The notes under the pieces are model-generated. The model was not told where the DNA came from, did no database searches, and saw nothing but the letters and a program-made list of their open reading frames with translations. Both the position numbers and the translations under genes were made by a program. From NCBI GenBank assembly GCA_044232905.1, contig JBIIKZ010000030.1, forward strand, positions 1-24,853: a DNA stretch of 24,853 nucleotides, read 5' to 3'. Shown piece after piece: positions 1-7,548 of the stretch. The DNA comes from CANHVK01 sp044232905. Its GTDB lineage: Bacteria > Bacteroidota > Bacteroidia > Flavobacteriales_D > Crocinitomicaceae. Numbering within the stretch: the first letter of the stretch is position 1; each line of letters starts with the position of its first letter.

Positions 1-1
1 A

Positions 2-241
2 ATTACAGATCGTTTTCAAGAAGACACAAGTGACATTGATTTATTAATAGAATTGAACACTGATGATCCTCTAAAAAGGGGAGAAGCGTTATTAAATCTG
101 TCGGACAAATTTGAAATGTTCTTTCAGCGAAAAGTAGATTTATTGACTGCTTCTTCAATACGAAATCTAACATTAAAAAAGAGTATTGAATCTTCTAAAG
201 TACTAGTTTATGACGGAAAAGAGCTTAAATTATCTTTCTGA
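2..241 (+). CDS. MNT-type nucleotidyltransferase domain protein, 5' end outside the window
   Basis: The frame is open from the window edge to a TGA at 239-241, so the start is missing. The visible part contains SDIDLLIEL, the second half of the minimal nucleotidyltransferase signature (GS...DxDL), where the two Asp bind metal. It ends about 60 residues later with a short lysine-rich tail and VLVYDGKELKLSF, a usual ending for small MntA-like proteins of about 100 residues. Known members often act as antitoxins paired with HEPN proteins, or transfer nucleotides to proteins. No HEPN gene follows on the right, so any partner would lie to the left of the window. The family call is fairly safe; the role is inference. 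Confidence 0.7.
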   Translation: MTDRFQEDTSDIDLLIELNTDDPLKRGEALLNLSDKFEMFFQRKVDLLTASSIRNLTLKKSIESSKVLVYDGKELKLSF

Positions 242-422
242 TATAAATATCCAATGAAACTTCCAAGCAATATTTTATTCATTTCATTGTCAACTCTCTA
301 AGTGAAAGAAGTTCAAATTCAAGCAATGGTAAAAACGTTTAAGACCGTTTCAAAACCTTAACGTTTCAAAGAACCAGTATTTAAACTAACTCGATGAATA
401 ACTATTGCAGCTGTCTTAGAGT
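242..422. other. intergenic stretch with no recognised feature
   Basis: About 180 bases between the nucleotidyltransferase stop and the terminator hairpin. I see no open frame with coding character, no tRNA-like fold and no clear TAnnTTTG promoter. It probably holds only the 3' untranslated end of the left gene. Confidence 0.5.
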
Positions 423-460
423 GTAAGTGCATTTCTTATTTTTCTTAGAAATGCACTTAC
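423..460. terminator. strong hairpin between convergent genes, probable bidirectional terminator
   Basis: A perfect 14-bp inverted repeat (GTAAGTGCATTTCT at 423-436 and its complement at 447-460) encloses a 10-base T-rich loop. It lies 6 bases past the stop of the minus-strand TonB receptor and about 180 bases past the plus-strand nucleotidyltransferase. On the plus strand it is followed by ATTTTAT, a weak U tract. On the minus strand no U tract follows. It therefore best fits a terminator for the plus strand that also stabilises the 3' end of the receptor mRNA. Confidence 0.7.
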
Positions 461-466
461 ATTTTA

Positions 467-2920
467 TCAGATATTCAAACAAACTCTAACTAAGAAGTTT
501 CTTCCAGCTTGTGGGTAGTAGAAGTTTTCGTCTTGACGGGTTCCTGCATAATTGTAACCCCATGTGTATCCATTGTTGACATAATGAGCGTCGAAAACAT
601 TGTTCACTAAGATTCCAACTTTAATTTCGTTGAATGAAAATTTTGAGAAAGAATAGTTGATACCGATGTTTGAGAATTGATACGGGTTGATTTTTCTTAG
701 ATCACTGGAGGTGTTGTCTAAATATTGTTTTCCAACATATTTATTAGTGAGGCTAAATTCAAGGTTTTTGATAGGCTCGTACAAAAAGATCAATGCACCA
801 ATTACATTTGGAGAAAATGCAATGTCAGTGTTGTTGTGTTGGATGATATCTTGTGAATAATTTCCATCAATATCGTAGGCATCTATGTATTCTTGAAAAG
901 ATACTATTTTATTTTGGCTCAGCGTAAGATTTCCAAGGATATTTAAGTTTGGAAGTAATTTTATTCCAGCTTCTAATTCAACACCCGCTCTGTAACTTTT
1001 GCTCACATTGATTCTTGTGTAACTTCCAACATCATTGATTTTTCCAGTTAACACCAATTGATTGTTGTAGTCCATAAAGTAACCATTTACTGAAGTGAAC
1101 CATCGCTCTGATTTAAATTTGTATCCGAATTCGTAATCGAAAAGTTGTTCAAACGATGGACGAGAATTGATGGATGCATCAATAAAGTCTTTACGGACTG
1201 GTTCTCTGTGTCCCACACTCCATGATGCATAGAAATTATTTTTTGCATTGACTGCGTAGTTGAATCCTAATTTTGGATTGAAGAAATTAAAAAGTTTAGT
1301 TTGTCGTTGCGCAGTTGCTTGTTCATAATAATTATAGCGAATAGTTCGGTATTGTGCATCTGCGTAAAATGAAAAATTAGCAATGGAGTAATTCGCTTTT
1401 AAATAGTTGTTTATCTCAGATTTATTTGCGTAATTGAAATAATAAGTGTCTCCTAAATTACTGTTAGAAGCATATCTTGCCCAAATTACTTCACCAAAAT
1501 GATCTCCTTCATAGGTATTACCTGCTCCTCCCAATGTGAATTTAATACCAGATTTCGTTTCGTGCAGAAAGGAATAAACAACTCCGTAAAAATGATTGTC
1601 CAACCAACGACGACGAATAATGTCTGATTTTTTGATGGTATCTCCGCCTATTTTTACGTTTTCTAAACCATAATTTGAAAGCTTATCATCGGTTTTGTAT
1701 TCTTCATAAAAACCACGACCATTCGTGTAATGAGTCGCAACTGTTAAAACAGTTTTCGGAGTGAAAGAATGTGTTAAATACAATTGATAATGCGTTTGTT
1801 TGTAATTGTCTTCTTGGTTTTTATAGGTGTAGTAATTGTACGAGCGTCCTGAGTTTAATAGGTTGTTACGTTCAGTATCGGACAAATAATTACGGTCTGC
1901 ATAGGCGTTTTGATCAGTAGAAGTACCGTAGACTTTAGATTCCGGAGTTCCGTACCATGATTGGTAGGTGCGTTCATGTCCAGAAAAAATATTCGCTCTT
2001 AAGATGGATTTTTCATTGACGTAAGCTCCTGATAAATAAAATGATTTTAAATCAGAACTTGCACGATCGATGTATCCATCTGATAAAATTCGGGATAAAC
2101 GAGCGTCTAATGTAAATCGGTTGTTAATCAATCCACTACCAACCTTAACAGTATTTCTCATTGTACTGAATGATCCAGCGGAATTATCAATGGTTACATA
2201 CGATTTTCTTTTTAAATCATCTGTTTTGATGTTAATACTTGCTCCAAATGCAGCCGCTCCGTTGGTGGAGCTACCTACACCTCTTTGAATTTGGATACTT
2301 TCAGTGGAAGAAGTAAAGTCAGGCATGTTTACCCAATACACATCGTGTGATTCAGCATCGTTTACTGGAATTCCATTGATGGTAACGTTGGTTCTAGAAG
2401 GGTCTGAACCTCGAACACGAATACCAGTGTAACCAATTCCTGTACCAGCATCCGAAGTAGAAACTGCAGAAGGAGTTGTTTCAAGGAGTATTGGTAAATC
2501 TTGACCGAAATTATTTTTTTGAAGTTGTTTTTTATCCAAAGTCACAAAGGCAGTCGGTGATTTTTGGTCTGCACGAAGCGCCGAAACAGTTACTTCTTCA
2601 AGATTTTTCTCCGAATTCAAAAAATAGACCGTAATGTTTGTGTCTGAACTTGTAAGATTGAACTTTAATAGTTTAGTTTCAAAACCAGGATAATTGATTA
2701 CCAATTCTTTGTTTCCAAATTCGATGTTTTCGAAATTGAACTCGGTTTCGTTTCCATTGAGTGTAATGGTTTGCTTTTCGGGCTTTAATTGTATTGTTAT
2801 TTTTTTTCCTTCTTCGTTGGAATTGGTCACGATTTTGCCATAAATATAGGCCTGTGAAAAAACACTGTAATTTACAAGTGTAAAAAAAACTACAAAAATG
2901 ATTTTAGTTAAATTTTTCAT
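467..2920 (-). CDS. TonB-dependent outer-membrane receptor under TPP riboswitch control (thiamine-type)
   Basis: This 817-residue protein has the full architecture of a Bacteroidota TonB-dependent receptor. Residues 1-23 form a signal peptide ending FSQ. About 25-105 form a carboxypeptidase-regulatory-like beta-sandwich. The plug at about 112-234 contains GIRVRGSDPSRTNVTING and IQIQRGVGSSTNG. A long beta-barrel with many aromatic/Asn strands follows, ending in a short final strand (FLVRVCLNI). It would import a ligand across the outer membrane using TonB-ExbBD energy. The substrate is inferred from the TPP riboswitch and dedicated promoter directly upstream: thiamine, its phosphates or a precursor. 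A pnuC-like transporter and a small kinase lie just upstream on the same strand. The receptor family is certain; the thiamine assignment is likely, not proven. Confidence 0.93.
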   Translation of the reverse strand: MKNLTKIIFVVFFTLVNYSVFSQAYIYGKIVTNSNEEGKKITIQLKPEKQTITLNGNETEFNFENIEFGNKELVINYPGFETKLLKFNLTSSDTNITVYFLNSEKNLEEVTVSALRADQKSPTAFVTLDKKQLQKNNFGQDLPILLETTPSAVSTSDAGTGIGYTGIRVRGSDPSRTNVTINGIPVNDAESHDVYWVNMPDFTSSTESIQIQRGVGSSTNGAAAFGASINIKTDDLKRKSYVTIDNSAGSFSTMRNTVKVGSGLINNRFTLDARLSRILSDGYIDRASSDLKSFYLSGAYVNEKSILRANIFSGHERTYQSWYGTPESKVYGTSTDQNAYADRNYLSDTERNNLLNSGRSYNYYTYKNQEDNYKQTHYQLYLTHSFTPKTVLTVATHYTNGRGFYEEYKTDDKLSNYGLENVKIGGDTIKKSDIIRRRWLDNHFYGVVYSFLHETKSGIKFTLGGAGNTYEGDHFGEVIWARYASNSNLGDTYYFNYANKSEINNYLKANYSIANFSFYADAQYRTIRYNYYEQATAQRQTKLFNFFNPKLGFNYAVNAKNNFYASWSVGHREPVRKDFIDASINSRPSFEQLFDYEFGYKFKSERWFTSVNGYFMDYNNQLVLTGKINDVGSYTRINVSKSYRAGVELEAGIKLLPNLNILGNLTLSQNKIVSFQEYIDAYDIDGNYSQDIIQHNNTDIAFSPNVIGALIFLYEPIKNLEFSLTNKYVGKQYLDNTSSDLRKINPYQFSNIGINYSFSKFSFNEIKVGILVNNVFDAHYVNNGYTWGYNYAGTRQDENFYYPQAGRNFLVRVCLNI

Positions 2921-2940
2921 TGTTAAAATAAATTTAACAA
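2920..2940 (-). promoter_or_regulatory. hairpin abutting the start codon of the TPP-controlled receptor
   Basis: The mRNA has TTGTTAAA, a 5-base loop TTTAT, then TTTAACAA, with the last A being the first base of the ATG. This 8-bp A/U-rich stem sits between the riboswitch and the start codon and could take part in control of translation initiation. It is weak and may be fortuitous in such AT-rich DNA. Confidence 0.4.
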
Positions 2941-2987
2941 GAAAAGGGGTTAATCCTTGTGGTAATTAAATATAGAATTAACTCGGT

Positions 2988-3064
2988 CACTTCCCTGCGC
3001 AAGCATTATCTTGATCAGGTCAATGGGTATAATCTCAGCTTTTTAAAGCACCCCTTAGAGACAG
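2988..3064 (-). promoter_or_regulatory. TPP (thiamine pyrophosphate) riboswitch, THI element
   Basis: On the minus strand the conserved blocks appear in order: AAGGGGUGC, then GCUGAGAU, then AUACCC, then GACCUGAUC, and finally GCGCAGGGAAG. These are the helix and ligand-contact segments of the TPP aptamer: CUGAGA reads the pyrimidine ring and the 3' GCGNAGGGAA block reads the pyrophosphate side. It lies about 70 bases upstream of the TonB receptor start. Known TPP aptamers repress when TPP is bound. No intrinsic terminator is visible after it, so control is probably at translation initiation. A 7-base ACCCCUU at 2944-2950 is complementary to AAGGGGU at the aptamer 5' end. Confidence 0.93.
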
Positions 3065-3066
3065 CG

Positions 3067-3098
3067 CAAATGTAATTCATTTAAACAATGAAATGCAA
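3067..3098 (-). promoter_or_regulatory. Bacteroidota-type promoter for the riboswitch and TonB receptor
   Basis: Reading the minus strand there is TTG (3096-3098), 21 bases, then TACATTTG (3067-3074), matching the TTG-N(about 19-21)-TAnnTTTG pattern of Bacteroidota housekeeping promoters. Transcription would start near 3060, at the 5' edge of the TPP aptamer. It lies immediately after the kinase stop codon, so the receptor has its own transcription start, separate from the upstream pnuC-kinase run. Confidence 0.6.
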
Positions 3099-3100
3099 GT

Positions 3101-3616
3101 TTATTTTATTTTTTCTTTCAAATGCGTTTTTATTTTTTCTAAACGCTCTTCTATTGAGCCACTTAAAAGAATGAAATTGCGGTTATTTTCATTTAAAATA
3201 TTTTTATAGAGGGCTAGAATTTCGTTTCTTACGTTGGGATGTTCCCTCAAAGGGTCAAATACCCAAGGTGTATCGATGTCACATAAAAATAAAAGATCAA
3301 ATTTTTCTGATTGAAACAGATGTTCAATCGTCGGATTAACGCTATTGTATTTGTAAAGCGACCACACCATCACAACCGTTAAATCTGTATCAGAAACAAG
3401 CAATTGATTTGTATGATTTTCAGCTTGGGTGATTAATTCCGATTGTCCTTCAGCGATAGACACTAGATCTTTTTCTTGGTAAAGTCCATTCGTTTTTTCA
3501 AGGTATTCTCTAGCGTATTCTTCAACGTAAACACCATTATAGAGCTCACTTATATGTTTTGAAAGTGTAGTTTTACCAGTGGATTCAGGTCCAGTAAATG
3601 CTATTTTATACTTCAT
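3101..3616 (-). CDS. NadR-like P-loop kinase (AAA_28 type), partner of the PnuC-like transporter
   Basis: A small 171-residue cytosolic ATP-binding protein beginning MKYKIAFTGPESTGKTTLS, with a Walker A motif GPESTGKT at residues 8-15 and, further on, CDIDTPWVFDPLR, which resembles the ribosylnicotinamide-kinase domain of NadR. The frame is open upstream, but the MKYK start at 3616 is chosen because homologous kinases begin just before the P-loop. It overlaps the end of the transporter gene by 11 bases, which indicates translational coupling. In known PnuC systems a kinase phosphorylates the imported vitamin and traps it; nicotinamide riboside is the classical substrate. The adjacent TPP-controlled receptor leaves thiamine as an alternative. 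Family fairly sure, substrate open. Confidence 0.75.
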   Translation of the reverse strand: MKYKIAFTGPESTGKTTLSKHISELYNGVYVEEYAREYLEKTNGLYQEKDLVSIAEGQSELITQAENHTNQLLVSDTDLTVVMVWSLYKYNSVNPTIEHLFQSEKFDLLFLCDIDTPWVFDPLREHPNVRNEILALYKNILNENNRNFILLSGSIEERLEKIKTHLKEKIK

Positions 3617-4196
3617 TCTGTTTTTGATATTCTTTGTTCCATTTGAAAAATGCAAAAATTGCGGTAATTGCATAAATCAAATATAAAATAGAAGTTAGGT
3701 ATAAACCTCGGCTGTAAAAAATGGGAATACAAGCTAAATCAATAAAAATCCAATATACCCAATTGTCAATTATTTTTCTTGCAACCAAATAGGTCGCAAA
3801 TAAACTCGTAATAGTGATTGAAGCATCCCAATAAGGGGAAGCTTGGTCGGTGTATGTTTTCATGATCCAACCAATCGAACATGAAACAACTAGACAAATT
3901 CCAATTGCAGAAAGGTGAAATCGAATATTTTTTTTGCTTAATTTTTCGTTTAAATCTGTTTTATTCCATCGCATCCATCCATAAATCGCCGCTAACACAT
4001 AAAAAAATTGTAAAAATGAATCTAAATACAATTTGCTACTGAAGCATAGATAAACATAAATTGCAGAACTTATAAATGCGAAAATCCAAGCGATTTTTTT
4101 TTGAAGTGCAATGATGACAACGTATAAGATACTTAAAAAAAATGCAATCCATTCACTCGTACTCGTTTGTAAAATGAGTTGAAGCATTTCATTCAT
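3606..4196 (-). CDS. pnuC: PnuC/PnuT-family vitamin transporter
   Basis: About 196 residues and strongly hydrophobic, with six to seven predicted membrane spans. Family hallmarks include AAIYGWMRWNK near the middle, NWVYWIFIDLACIP in a later span and YLTSILYLIYAITAIFAFFKW at the end. PnuC proteins move uncharged vitamin precursors across the inner membrane by facilitated diffusion, with intracellular phosphorylation trapping the substrate. PnuC takes nicotinamide riboside; the related PnuT takes thiamine. ATG codons at 4211, 4196 and 4187 are possible. I chose 4196 because it overlaps the rlmF stop by only a few bases and gives an ordinary N-terminus. The kinase gene follows with an 11-base overlap. 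Which vitamin is carried cannot be decided here. Confidence 0.82.
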   Translation of the reverse strand: MNEMLQLILQTSTSEWIAFFLSILYVVIIALQKKIAWIFAFISSAIYVYLCFSSKLYLDSFLQFFYVLAAIYGWMRWNKTDLNEKLSKKNIRFHLSAIGICLVVSCSIGWIMKTYTDQASPYWDASITITSLFATYLVARKIIDNWVYWIFIDLACIPIFYSRGLYLTSILYLIYAITAIFAFFKWNKEYQKQNEV

Positions 4197-5169
4197 TCGT
4201 TTTAGAAGCATTCCAACGATCGTCTTTCCACTCTTTCTGCTCTTCTTTGGTTAAAAATGTCCAAGCTACGATTCTACTTGTTTTATTTCCTTGTCCCATC
4301 GGGATGGTTTTGACCTCGCTCGCTTGCGCTTTGTCCAATGATTTATAGATTGATTTTAAGTTAGATTGTTTTGAAACCAAACACGTAAACCAAAAAATAC
4401 TCGTTGAAAATTTTTTACTCTCGTACACAAATTTTGTGATAAAACGTTCTTCACCACCATCGCACCATAATTCATTGTGTTGCCCTTTGAAATTTAGATT
4501 TGGTTCAGAAACAGGTTTCTTCAAAAGATTGGATTCTTTTTTAATTGCTGCTTTTAATGCTTCTTGTGCCGAGGAATGGAAGGGCGGATTACAAATTGTA
4601 ATGTCGATTTTATCTTCTGAAGTCAGAATGTTATAAAGTATGTCTTTTGAATTTTTTTGATATCTGCAAGAAACATTGTTTGTTAATAACTCATTTTCAT
4701 CAATAATTTTTTGTGCTGAAATTAATGCGTCAGGATTACAATCGCTACCAATAAAATTCCAACCGTAAATCGCTCTTCCAAGCAAGGGATAAATACAATT
4801 TGCTCCAATGCCAATGTCCAAACAAGTGATGGAATTATTGATCGGAATGTTCCCATAATTTGAGCTGCACAATAAATCAGCAATATGGTGCACATAATCC
4901 GCTCTACCAGGAATAGGAGGGCATAGGTAGTTTTCAGGAATGTCCCAATAATTAATGGAATAATGTGTTTTTAAAAGCGATTTATTCAACAATTTAACAG
5001 CTTCGGCATTGGAAAAATCAATGGTTTTTCGTTGATTAAATTCATTTATTTTTACAAAAGCAGATAATTCAGGTTCTGTTTTACATAAACTGTCAAAATC
5101 ATACCCATCCAAATGTAGGTTTCTTCGGTGAAGTTTAGGTTTTGATTCTAACGGCGCTTTTTTTTGCAT
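4189..5169 (-). CDS. rlmF: 23S rRNA (adenine-1618-N6)-methyltransferase RlmF
   Basis: A 326-residue Rossmann-fold methyltransferase. The N-terminal region HRRNLHLDGYDFDSLC and the YLCPPIPGRADYVHHIADLL segment (about 81-100) are typical of the RlmF/YbiN family. Motif I is LDIGIGANC (117-125) for S-adenosylmethionine binding, and the N6-adenine catalytic motif is NPPF (194-197). It transfers a methyl group to A1618 of 23S rRNA (E. coli numbering). Length matches the family. It sits 9 bases after the pentapeptide-repeat gene and overlaps pnuC, so it is probably co-transcribed with both, without an obvious functional link. Confidence 0.9.
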   Translation of the reverse strand: MQKKAPLESKPKLHRRNLHLDGYDFDSLCKTEPELSAFVKINEFNQRKTIDFSNAEAVKLLNKSLLKTHYSINYWDIPENYLCPPIPGRADYVHHIADLLCSSNYGNIPINNSITCLDIGIGANCIYPLLGRAIYGWNFIGSDCNPDALISAQKIIDENELLTNNVSCRYQKNSKDILYNILTSEDKIDITICNPPFHSSAQEALKAAIKKESNLLKKPVSEPNLNFKGQHNELWCDGGEERFITKFVYESKKFSTSIFWFTCLVSKQSNLKSIYKSLDKAQASEVKTIPMGQGNKTSRIVAWTFLTKEEQKEWKDDRWNASKTNE

Positions 5170-5178
5170 TTTGGAGTT

Positions 5179-5760
5179 TTAGAAGATTTTTAATTGAAAT
5201 TTTTCTAACAATCCTTCAAGGTTAGCTCTGGAAAATTTCGCTTTTTTAAGTTGATTTTCCAATGGATCAATTGAAAAATTTTGAGCGGATCTGAAATCAG
5301 CTTCTGTAAGATTTGTTCGGAAAAATAAGGTTTCAGACAAATTAGAATTGTTAAATGAAGATTTTGAAAGATCTGCTTCTGAAAAATCAACTTGTTTCAA
5401 GGAAGATTGATTGAATGTAGTTTGAACCAATTTCTTTTTATAAAATGTACTGTAATCTAAATTACACGTATCAAATGAAACAGAAAACAAAAAATCAGAA
5501 CATTCTTCGAAATGAACTCCTAGTACTTTACAGTCAATAAAAGAAACATCGTTCAATTGCGAGTTGTTTAATTTAATCGAAGATAAATTGCAATTTGAAA
5601 AATTACATTCATTGAACTTACAACTTAAGAATTCAGAATTACTGAAATCAATTTCAATAAAAGTACAATTATCAAATTCTAAATTCTTAAAATTTTGATT
5701 ACTTGCTACCGCTTTTTGAAAGGTTGAATCTTCGTTGTAGTTTGAAAATGCTATTTGCAT
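5179..5760 (-). CDS. pentapeptide-repeat protein
   Basis: About 193 residues composed almost entirely of A(D/N)LxX-like five-residue repeats, for example FKECNFSNCNLSS-like stretches and LKQVDFSEADLSKSSFNNSN. Such proteins form a right-handed quadrilateral beta-helix. No signal peptide or membrane span is visible. Some family members (Qnr, MfpA) mimic DNA and protect gyrase, but most have no known role, and nothing here points to gyrase protection. The first ATG is at 5760; an upstream in-frame TTG is not preferred. It is the first gene of a run with rlmF, pnuC and the kinase. Confidence 0.85.
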   Translation of the reverse strand: MQIAFSNYNEDSTFQKAVASNQNFKNLEFDNCTFIEIDFSNSEFLSCKFNECNFSNCNLSSIKLNNSQLNDVSFIDCKVLGVHFEECSDFLFSVSFDTCNLDYSTFYKKKLVQTTFNQSSLKQVDFSEADLSKSSFNNSNLSETLFFRTNLTEADFRSAQNFSIDPLENQLKKAKFSRANLEGLLEKFQLKIF

Positions 5761-5868
5761 ACTCAAAAGTAGTTAAATTATTAACTAACGAAATAGACCA
5801 TCAAAATTTGTTCAATTAGAGCGAAAGCTTAACTTAAAATTGTTAGAATAAAAGTCACGAATAACTTT

Positions 5869-7050
5869 TTATTTCAACGCTTGTTCCAAATCTTCCCAAA
5901 TATCATCAATGTGTTCTAATCCAATGGATAATCGAACCAATCCATCGGAGATACCTACCGCAAGTCGTTCCTCGGGCTTTAATTTTGAATGCGTAGTTGA
6001 AGCTGGGTGAGTAGCGATACTTTTGGCATCTCCTAAATTAGGAGTCAATGAAAATAATTCTAACTTGTTCAAAAATGTTCTTCCTGCCTCAATTCCACCT
6101 TTTAATTCGAATGTAACAATACCACCACCACCAAACATTTGATTTTTAGCAACTTCATAGTTTGGGTGACTTTCTAAAAATGGATATTTTACAAAATTGA
6201 TAGCAGGATGTCCTTCAAGGCGTTGAGCGATTTCAAGTGCGGAATTGCTCATGTGATTCACTCTTAAATAGAGTGTTTCGATTGATTTTGAAATAATCCA
6301 AGCGTTGAATGGACTTAAAGCTGGTCCAGTATGACGTGCAAAACTTTCAATTTTCGCAATGATTTCTTTGTTTGCGAGAATCAAACCACCCAAAGTTCTA
6401 CCTTGTCCATCCATGTATTTTGTTGTGGAATGAATAGAGATGTCTGCTCCCAAATCGATTGGTCGTTGTAAAACAGGAGTTGCAAAACAATTGTCAACTG
6501 CGAATAAAATACTTGCTTCCTTACAAATTTCACCAACAATCTCTAAATCAATAATTTCTAAAGCGGGATTGGAAGGAGTTTCTAAGTATAAAATTTTCGT
6601 GTTCGATTGAATTGCTTTTTTGTAGCCTTCATAATCCAGTGCATCAACGTAAGTAGTTGTAATTCCCCATTTAGGAAATATTTCTGTAAATAATCGATGG
6701 GTTGATCCAAAAACAGATCGACTCGAAACAATATGATCTCCATTTTGGAGCAATGCAGCGAATGTGGTAAATACAGCAGCCATACCTGATGATGTAGCCC
6801 AACCACTTTCTGCATTTTCCAGTAAAGCAATCTTATCAATTAATTCTTGGACATTTGGATTAGAATACCTTGAATAAATGTTTCCTTCTTGTTCGTCTGC
6901 AAATACAGCGGCCATTTCTTCAGCAGAATCAAAGGTGAAACTACTCGTTAAATACAAAGGATTTGAATGTTCTTTGTGGTACGTTTTATCGATGTGTTTA
7001 CGAATAGCAATGGTTTCTTTTCGCGCTGTTTTTAAATATTCTTTTTTCAT
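5869..7050 (-). CDS. metZ: PLP-dependent O-acetyl/O-succinylhomoserine sulfhydrylase (trans-sulfuration family)
   Basis: About 393 residues of the Cys/Met-metabolism PLP enzyme family. Visible motifs, numbered from the 7050 start: RYSNPN near 62, SSGMAAVFT near 87, ETPSNP near 157, AVDNCFATP near 184, and STTKYMDGQ with the PLP-binding Lys at about 211. It would replace the acyl group of activated homoserine with sulfide (giving homocysteine) or, less likely, cysteine. Because metX in the same unit makes the activated ester, the substrate is probably O-acetylhomoserine. The frame is open 39 codons further upstream, but that would overlap osmC; the ATG at 7050 leaves a normal 43-base gap. It is the last gene of the SAM-riboswitch-headed unit. 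A cystathionine gamma-synthase function cannot be excluded. Confidence 0.85.
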   Translation of the reverse strand: MKKEYLKTARKETIAIRKHIDKTYHKEHSNPLYLTSSFTFDSAEEMAAVFADEQEGNIYSRYSNPNVQELIDKIALLENAESGWATSSGMAAVFTTFAALLQNGDHIVSSRSVFGSTHRLFTEIFPKWGITTTYVDALDYEGYKKAIQSNTKILYLETPSNPALEIIDLEIVGEICKEASILFAVDNCFATPVLQRPIDLGADISIHSTTKYMDGQGRTLGGLILANKEIIAKIESFARHTGPALSPFNAWIISKSIETLYLRVNHMSNSALEIAQRLEGHPAINFVKYPFLESHPNYEVAKNQMFGGGGIVTFELKGGIEAGRTFLNKLELFSLTPNLGDAKSIATHPASTTHSKLKPEERLAVGISDGLVRLSIGLEHIDDIWEDLEQALK

Positions 7051-7093
7051 TCTAAATATTTTTTTTCGATGAAGGAAGTAAAAAATTCGTAAA

Positions 7094-7504
7094 TTATATT
7101 TGTATAACTTTATGTGTGATTTGAATAGCTGAGTCAAGACTTGCGGAGACAGAGCAATATTTTTCAACTCCTAAACTAACTGCTTTTTCAACTTGATCGA
7201 TGGGATCATTTTCACCAATAATAAAAGTTAGTTGAATGCTAGAAAATGGAGCAGGAGTTGCATCTTTTCGTTCTGTTTGAATTTGAACTTCGTATTTGGT
7301 CAATTCAATTCTTTTTTTCTTCAAGATTAATAAGATATCAATACTTGCACAAGCCGCAACACTTGACGCCAAAGCTTCCATAGGTCGAATTCCTAAGCCC
7401 TTACCACCAGCTGCAGGATTGGCATCAAAACGTATTTTTTGTCCATCGTCGTTCGTAGCCTCAAATGCTACTTGATCGTTTATTCTCTTTAATGTAAGTG
7501 CCAT
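7094..7504 (-). CDS. OsmC/Ohr-family thiol peroxidase-like protein
   Basis: A 136-residue OsmC-fold protein. The two characteristic cysteines are present: C52 in VAACASIDIL at the start of the central helix and C117 in EKYCSVSA. The GIRPMEALASSVAAC context matches the YhfA/OsmC branch. OsmC and Ohr proteins reduce organic hydroperoxides through these cysteines using lipoylated or thiol donors. It lies between hom (44-base gap) and the sulfhydrylase (43-base gap), inside the methionine unit. Its physiological role there is unknown; handling of reactive sulfur or peroxide by-products is only a suggestion. Confidence 0.88.
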   Translation of the reverse strand: MALTLKRINDQVAFEATNDDGQKIRFDANPAAGGKGLGIRPMEALASSVAACASIDILLILKKKRIELTKYEVQIQTERKDATPAPFSSIQLTFIIGENDPIDQVEKAVSLGVEKYCSVSASLDSAIQITHKVIQI

Positions 7505-7548
7505 AATTCTTTTTTATAGTTTAATATTTTGTGTCAATTGATTGTTAA

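Noticed and set aside
2070..2288. Plus-strand open frame within the TonB receptor gene
   Set aside because: Antisense shadow of a clearly coding gene, with no promoter.
5764..5771. TACTTTTG before the pentapeptide-repeat gene as its promoter
   Set aside because: It ends only 4 bases before the ATG, so transcription would start within the gene, and no TTG lies at the right distance.
5869..7167. Longer sulfhydrylase start at 7167
   Set aside because: It would overlap osmC by 74 bases and add an N-terminus unlike the family; the ATG at 7050 fits.
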